64,000 nucleotides of DNA from Streptococcus hillyeri (GTDB lineage Bacteria > Bacillota > Bacilli > Lactobacillales > Streptococcaceae), in NCBI RefSeq assembly GCF_003686955.1, contig NZ_RCVM01000005.1, forward strand, positions 27,215 to 91,214, read 5' to 3'. The notes under the pieces were generated by a model. It saw only the letters and a program-made list of their open reading frames with translations, did not search any database and was not told where the DNA came from. The number at the start of each line of letters is the position of its first letter. Position 1 is the first letter of the stretch. The position numbers and the translations under genes were made by a program. This document shows, in pieces, positions 60,272 through 64,000 of the stretch.

Positions 60272-61603
60272 ATGTCTCAAGATAAAGTTCTTATTGACCA
60301 CGGACATGTGGAAGAAACACATGATGAAATGCTCTATAACATTGAAGATCGTCCGCCGCTTGGTGTATCGGTAGTTCTAGCACTCCAACATATCCTAGCA
60401 GCTTTTGCAGGTATCATTGCGGTACCGCTTGTTGTTGCTGGTGCTATTGGGTTATCTGTTGAGGATACTGCTGTCATGGTATCTGCAACTATTTTTGTAG
60501 CAGGTTTAACAACTATCTTACAGTCTAAAGGATTGGGACCAATCGGCTCTCGTGTGTCAGGAATGATGGGAACTGACTTTACTTTTGCGAATCCTGCTAT
60601 TAGCGTTGGTGCTAAGTTTGGGATTGCAGGAATTGTTGGTGCGACCATTGCAGGTTCTTTGGTAGAAATTGTTCTCAGTCGCTTTATCAAACCGTTGATG
60701 AAATTTTTCCCACCGTTGATTACAGGTACCGTTGTCTCTCTTATTGGGATTACCCTTTTGCCTGTCAGCATGGACTGGGCAGCGGGAGGTTCAGGAGCAG
60801 CAGATTACGGTTCAGTTCAAAATGTAGCCATCGCTTTTGCGGTTATGGTATTTACCCTTGCCTTAAATCATTATGGTAAAGGGATGTGGTCAACAGCTTC
60901 TGTTTTCATAGGAATGATTTTTGGCTATGTTCTCTGTATCGCTCTTGGCAAGGTTGATTTGTCAGCTGTGGCAGATGCCTCATGGTTTGCGATTCCAAAT
61001 GTGCTTCGTTATGGTGTGACTTTTGATTTTTCATCAATCTTGTCATTCATCCCAGCCTATATCGTTTCACTTATCGGTACTGTTGGGATTATGATGGCTA
61101 TTGGTGAGGCGTCAAATGTTAAGATTTCGAGCGACCGTGCTGCAAACGGTGTCTTAGCTGATGGTGTAGGTTCTCTTATTGCTGGTGTCTTCGGAGCTGG
61201 ACCTAATACGGCTTTCTCACAAAACGTTGGTTTGATTACCTTGACGAAGGTTGCTAGCCGCCATGTTATGGTGATTGCTGGGATTATCCTTGCTGTTCTT
61301 GGTGTCTTTCCAAAACTATCTGCTCTGATTTCAATTATGCCTCAGCCAGTCCTTGGTGGTGTAGGGGTTATCATGTTTGGACTTGTTGCCGCTCAAGGGA
61401 TTAAAACCCTAGCAACGATCAAGATTGGTGACCGAGAACTCCTTATTATCTCAGTTGCCTTTGCGCTTGGTATCGGCGTGACTGTTCGTCCAGAACTCTT
61501 AGCAAACCTGCCAACGCCTATCCAGATGGTTTTATCATCAGGTATTTCAACAGGTACCCTTGCAGCCCTCATTTTGAATGTCGTTCTAAAAGACAAACGT
61601 TAA
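60272..61603 (+). CDS. NCS2-family xanthine/uracil permease
   Basis: A 443-residue membrane carrier with about 14 membrane segments. The conserved signature GPNTAFSQNVGLI and the earlier ALQHILAAFAGIIAVPLVV identify the NAT/NCS2 family. TAFSQNVGL is closer to xanthine carriers (PbuX) than to UraA, but no purine salvage gene is adjacent, so the base is left open. ATG60272 is 7 bases after AAAGG; ATG60257 overlaps that site. Confidence 0.88.
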   Translation: MSQDKVLIDHGHVEETHDEMLYNIEDRPPLGVSVVLALQHILAAFAGIIAVPLVVAGAIGLSVEDTAVMVSATIFVAGLTTILQSKGLGPIGSRVSGMMGTDFTFANPAISVGAKFGIAGIVGATIAGSLVEIVLSRFIKPLMKFFPPLITGTVVSLIGITLLPVSMDWAAGGSGAADYGSVQNVAIAFAVMVFTLALNHYGKGMWSTASVFIGMIFGYVLCIALGKVDLSAVADASWFAIPNVLRYGVTFDFSSILSFIPAYIVSLIGTVGIMMAIGEASNVKISSDRAANGVLADGVGSLIAGVFGAGPNTAFSQNVGLITLTKVASRHVMVIAGIILAVLGVFPKLSALISIMPQPVLGGVGVIMFGLVAAQGIKTLATIKIGDRELLIISVAFALGIGVTVRPELLANLPTPIQMVLSSGISTGTLAALILNVVLKDKR

Positions 61604-61611
61604 TGAATTTT

Positions 61612-61632
61612 GGAGCCATTGGCTCCTTTTTC
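61612..61632 (+). terminator. Rho-independent terminator
   Basis: GGAGCCA/TGGCTCC and a TTTTT tail. Confidence 0.8.
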
Positions 61633-61679
61633 TTTGGGAAATAGCAGAGCTACCCTACCAGTTTTTCCAAAACTATCAG

Positions 61680-61708
61680 TTGACGAAGCTCAGCCATTTT
61701 GCTAAAAT
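61680..61708 (+). promoter_or_regulatory. rpsO promoter
   Basis: TTGACG (61680-61685), 17 bases, TAAAAT (61703-61708). The 80-base leader could hold an S15 autoregulatory fold; I could not define it. Confidence 0.7.
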
Positions 61709-61797
61709 ATAGAGGTCTATAAGACAAATAACTTCTTCTTGGTTGTAGGAATGCCAACCTGCCACTCGGATGAAGCCAAATAAAAAGGAGAAACATC

Positions 61798-62067
61798 ATG
61801 GCAATCTCAAAAGAGAAAAAAAATGAAATCATTGCACAATATGCACGTCACGAAGGTGACACAGGTTCAGTAGAGGTTCAAGTTGCTGTCCTTACTTGGG
61901 AAATCAACCACCTTAACGACCACATCAAACAACACAAAAAAGACCACGCTACTTACCGTGGTTTGATGAAAAAAATCGGTCACCGTCGTAACCTTTTGGC
62001 TTACCTTCGCCGTACAGACGTTAACCGTTACCGCGAATTGATCGCTTCACTTGGTCTTCGTCGTTAA
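61798..62067 (+). CDS. rpsO: 30S ribosomal protein S15
   Basis: An 89-residue primary 16S rRNA-binding protein of the small subunit. The sequence is canonical: [16 protein letters not shown], the [18 protein letters not shown] helix pair, then [12 protein letters not shown]. The Shine-Dalgarno AAAGGAGAAA precedes the ATG. It has its own promoter and is not next to pnp here. Two tandem terminators follow at 62180 and 62264. Confidence 0.97.
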   Translation: MAISKEKKNEIIAQYARHEGDTGSVEVQVAVLTWEINHLNDHIKQHKKDHATYRGLMKKIGHRRNLLAYLRRTDVNRYRELIASLGLRR

Positions 62068-62146
62068 TCAAGATACGGAGCCGTTAAGCGACACACAGCA
62101 AAATAGGAAAGCTGACGAAGACGCAAAGCGTCTAGGAGGTCTTTAT

Positions 62147-62177
62147 CTTTTTGCCAAGTGTCGTAGGTGAGTTCAAT
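62147..62177 (+). repeat. Direct repeat, copy 1
   Basis: The segment CTTTTTGCCAAGTGTCGTAG and the next 11 bases recur at 62288-62319 with one base changed and one T added. Each copy is beside a terminator hairpin. Confidence 0.8.
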
Positions 62178-62179
62178 TA

Positions 62180-62208
62180 GGCATCTCTGCTTCAGGAGAT
62201 GTCTTTTT
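62180..62208 (+). terminator. Terminator 1 after rpsO
   Basis: GGCATCTC/GAGATGTC and five T residues. Confidence 0.8.
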
Positions 62209-62263
62209 ACTTTCTCGGAATAGACTGGATGACTCACTAGGATTTTAGGTTGGGTTCAGTTAG

Positions 62264-62287
62264 GCACTCTAGTTGATGAGTGCTTTT
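62264..62287 (+). terminator. Terminator 2 after rpsO
   Basis: GCACTC/GAGTGC with TTTTC, about 80 bases after the first and preceded by a related GGTTCAGTTAGGCA stretch. Confidence 0.7.
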
Positions 62288-62319
62288 CTTTTTTGCCAAG
62301 TGTCGTAGGCGAGTTCAAT
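62288..62319 (+). repeat. Direct repeat, copy 2
   Basis: Second copy of the 31-base repeat at 62147. The remaining 62320-62520 has no feature I can support. Confidence 0.8.
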
Positions 62320-62520
62320 ACATAACTAAATTAAGTAGAGTTCGAAAAGTATACTAGTTAAAAGGATGCTCTTTCGAAATTGTAGTTTGTGTTTAACATA
62401 GCCTAGCTGGATAAACGTTTTATCACCTAAAATCTGAGTTTCTCAAATTGTGGGGGAGTTACTTTTAAGTGTGTGATGGAGCGTATTAATCGCTTCTAGT
62501 TAGTTTCCTATAAAAATTCT

Positions 62521-62549
62521 TTGACGAATAGGATTTTTTAGCGTAAAAT
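62521..62549 (+). promoter_or_regulatory. rpoE promoter
   Basis: TTGACG (62521-62526), 17 bases, TAAAAT (62544-62549); the same hexamers and spacing as the rpsO promoter. Confidence 0.75.
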
Positions 62550-62608
62550 AATAAGGAATATTAAATTAGGGATAGACTGTGCTTTGTCTCTTAAAAAGGA
62601 GAATACCT

Positions 62609-63187
62609 TTGGAATTAGATGTATTTGCTGGACAAGAAAAAAGTGAATTGTCAATGATTGAAGTGGCGCGTGCGATTTTAGAAACACGTGGTCGTGGAGA
62701 CGAGATGTACTTCAATGACTTGGTTAATGCCATCCAAAACTATTTAGAAAAATCAGATGCTGCTATTCGTGAAGCACTGCCATTTTTCTATTCAGACTTA
62801 AATACTGATGGTAGCTTTATCCCACTTGGTGAAAATAAATGGGGCCTTCGTTCATGGTACGCCATTGATGAAATCGATGAAGAAATCATTAGTCTTGAAG
62901 AAGATGATGAAGATGCACCAAAACGCAAGAGAAAACGTGTTAATGCCTTCATGGACGGTGATGAAGATGCTATTGATTACTCTGATGATGATCCAGAAGA
63001 TGAAGATTATCGTCCTGAACGTGATAGTCTTGAGTACGACGAGGATAACCCAGATGATGAAAAATCAGAAGTGGACTCATATGACTCAGAGTTAAATGAA
63101 ATCATCCCAGACGAAGACTTGGATGAAGATGTTAACATCAACGAAGAAGATGATGAGTTTTCAGACGAAGAAGAAACAGAAGAATAA
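62609..63187 (+). CDS. rpoE: RNA polymerase delta subunit
   Basis: A 192-residue Gram-positive polymerase subunit that raises specificity and recycling. The N-terminal HARE-type domain (about 1-90: [49 protein letters not shown]) is followed by an Asp/Glu-rich disordered tail broken by one basic patch (KRKRKRV). I chose TTG62609 ([14 protein letters not shown]), as in other streptococci, with AAGGAGA upstream. It has its own promoter and a strong terminator. Confidence 0.95.
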   Translation: MELDVFAGQEKSELSMIEVARAILETRGRGDEMYFNDLVNAIQNYLEKSDAAIREALPFFYSDLNTDGSFIPLGENKWGLRSWYAIDEIDEEIISLEEDDEDAPKRKRKRVNAFMDGDEDAIDYSDDDPEDEDYRPERDSLEYDEDNPDDEKSEVDSYDSELNEIIPDEDLDEDVNINEEDDEFSDEEETEE

Positions 63188-63197
63188 TGTTTCGCAG

Positions 63198-63230
63198 GAG
63201 GTTGGGAGAAATATCCCAGCCTCTCTTTTT
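63198..63230 (+). terminator. Rho-independent terminator after rpoE
   Basis: GAGGTTGGGA/TCCCAGCCTC (one wobble) with TTTTT; the stem is related to the terminator at 25700. Confidence 0.85.
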
Positions 63231-63246
63231 ATGTCAATTTTTTTCG

Positions 63247-63275
63247 TTGAAGATTCGTGGAGAAAGTAGTATAGT
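63247..63275 (+). promoter_or_regulatory. Promoter of ohr
   Basis: TTGAAG (63247-63252), 17 bases, TATAGT (63270-63275). Confidence 0.6.
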
Positions 63276-63306
63276 AATGACATCATAAGATAAAGGAGAA
63301 TTGAGG

Positions 63307-63720
63307 ATGAAAAAAATCTATTCAACAAAAATGATTAACACTGGCGGACGTACAGGTGAAGTACATTCTCCAGATAATAGTTTCCAATTACAGATTGTTC
63401 AACCAGGACAACGTGTGGAAGGTGCTACAAACCCAGAACAGCTATTTGCTGCGGGTTACAGCGCCTGCTTTAACAGTGCTCTTAGCTATGTCCTATCTAG
63501 TCATGGTGTAACAGCTGAAGCAACGATTACAGCAACAGTATCGCTCTTTAACCTTAGCGTCAGCAATGTTCCAGACGTTCAGCTTGGTGTTGAACTTGAA
63601 GGACACATTGAAGGTGTTAGCTTAGAAGAAGCGCAAGCTTATCTTGAAGAAGCACACCAAGTTTGTCCGTATTCACGTGCTACCAAAGGAAATATTGAAG
63701 TGACTGTTAAGGCTGTTTAA
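63307..63720 (+). CDS. ohr: Ohr/OsmC-family organic hydroperoxide reductase
   Basis: A 137-residue thiol peroxidase that reduces organic hydroperoxides. The two redox cysteines are in FAAGYSACFNSAL and HQVCPYSRAT, the Ohr pattern. The N-terminus (IYSTKMINTGGRTGEV) is typical for the subfamily. AAGGAG lies before ATG63307; the TTG at 63301 is less likely. No OhrR-type regulator gene is next to it. Confidence 0.93.
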   Translation: MKKIYSTKMINTGGRTGEVHSPDNSFQLQIVQPGQRVEGATNPEQLFAAGYSACFNSALSYVLSSHGVTAEATITATVSLFNLSVSNVPDVQLGVELEGHIEGVSLEEAQAYLEEAHQVCPYSRATKGNIEVTVKAV

Positions 63721-63827
63721 TAGCGATTAAGGCGTTTGCTGCAGCAACCTGATAAGTTAACGTGGTCAGGTTGGTTTGCTTGTTTGCTAAAATCAGACAA
63801 GGCATCACAGTTGTCGTTTAGAGAACT

Positions 63828-63855
63828 AACCTCAGATGGTATGACTGAGGTTTTT
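63828..63855 (+). terminator. Terminator-like hairpin
   Basis: AACCTCAG/CTGAGGTT and TTTTT, about 110 bases after ohr. Confidence 0.75.
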
Positions 63856-63938
63856 CTGTATTTCCATGTTTCAGCTAAATTCCCAAACTAACTTCCACCG
63901 TCTGTTAAAGTGGAAGTTAATCTGATAAAACCTCTAAC

Positions 63939-63980
63939 AACCAGTGGAAATCCGTGTCAGGGTAAGTTCCACTGGTTTTT
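63939..63980. terminator. Terminator-like hairpin near window end
   Basis: AACCAGTGGAA/TTCCACTGGTT with a TTTTTAT tail. No gene is seen between 63721 and 64000. Confidence 0.7.
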
Positions 63981-64000
63981 ATAATGGTTGATTTTATTGC

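Overview
The window is chromosomal DNA of a low-GC Gram-positive coccus, almost certainly a Streptococcus. This rests on gene content: class A PBP followed by rpoB-rpoC, a DUF1033 gene after rpoC, ctsR-clpC, the delta subunit rpoE, YSIRK-type signal peptides, an LPXTG sorting signal, a methionine MET-box and BOX-like intergenic repeats. The species cannot be fixed from the sequence. No tRNA, rRNA, CRISPR array, prophage or intact insertion sequence was seen.

Layout. 1-3220: two tandem secreted proteins with a transglutaminase-like Cys-His-Asp core, the first cut by the window edge. 3448-13663: pbp1b, rpoB, rpoC. 14023-17709: a surface M26-type zinc metalloprotease whose 54-bp repeat tract carries an in-frame TAG that separates the catalytic part from its LPETG anchor. 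17997-22212: DUF1033 gene, then ctsR-clpC with a CtsR operator. 22500-25667: MET-box-controlled MetE-like gene, a DUF6287 lipoprotein, and an orphan TetR with a 16-bp palindromic operator inside its own promoter. 25948-30004 (minus strand): hslO-dusB and xpaC-telA. 30714-33910: two paralogous membrane-anchored proteins and purA. 34152-42543: a beta-glucoside/cellobiose region (AraC regulator, ROK kinase, cytosolic esterase, 6-phospho-beta-glucosidase, PTS IIC-IIB-IIA, lipoprotein esterase). 42730-47135: GlsB-like protein, HIT protein, pnp, SseB-like protein, cysE. 47270-53908: an accessory block (nucleoside phosphorylase, small membrane ORF, RpiR regulator, second GH1, MFS transporter, MBL hydrolase, aldo/keto reductase). 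54801-59366: cysS, mrnC, a small unknown, a wall-type secreted protein, rlmB, rae1/yacP. 59410-63720: def, NCS2 permease, rpsO, rpoE, ohr.

How genes work together. The PTS would import and phosphorylate a beta-glucoside, which GH1 cleaves inside the cell; a secreted and a cytosolic esterase flank these genes, suggesting acylated substrates. A second GH1 unit pairs with an MFS carrier instead of a PTS and faces an RpiR regulator. RNA and translation housekeeping (pnp, mrnC, rae1, rlmB, cysS, rpsO, rpoE, rpoB, rpoC) forms the backbone into which surface and sugar genes are inserted.

The most notable non-genic feature is a family of long, hairpin-rich intergenic repeats (five sites, six copies). 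Their ends and paired hairpin modules resemble the pneumococcal BOX element, but they carry extra long stems. Between copies the stem sequences change on both sides so that pairing is kept, which argues that the folded form is what is selected.
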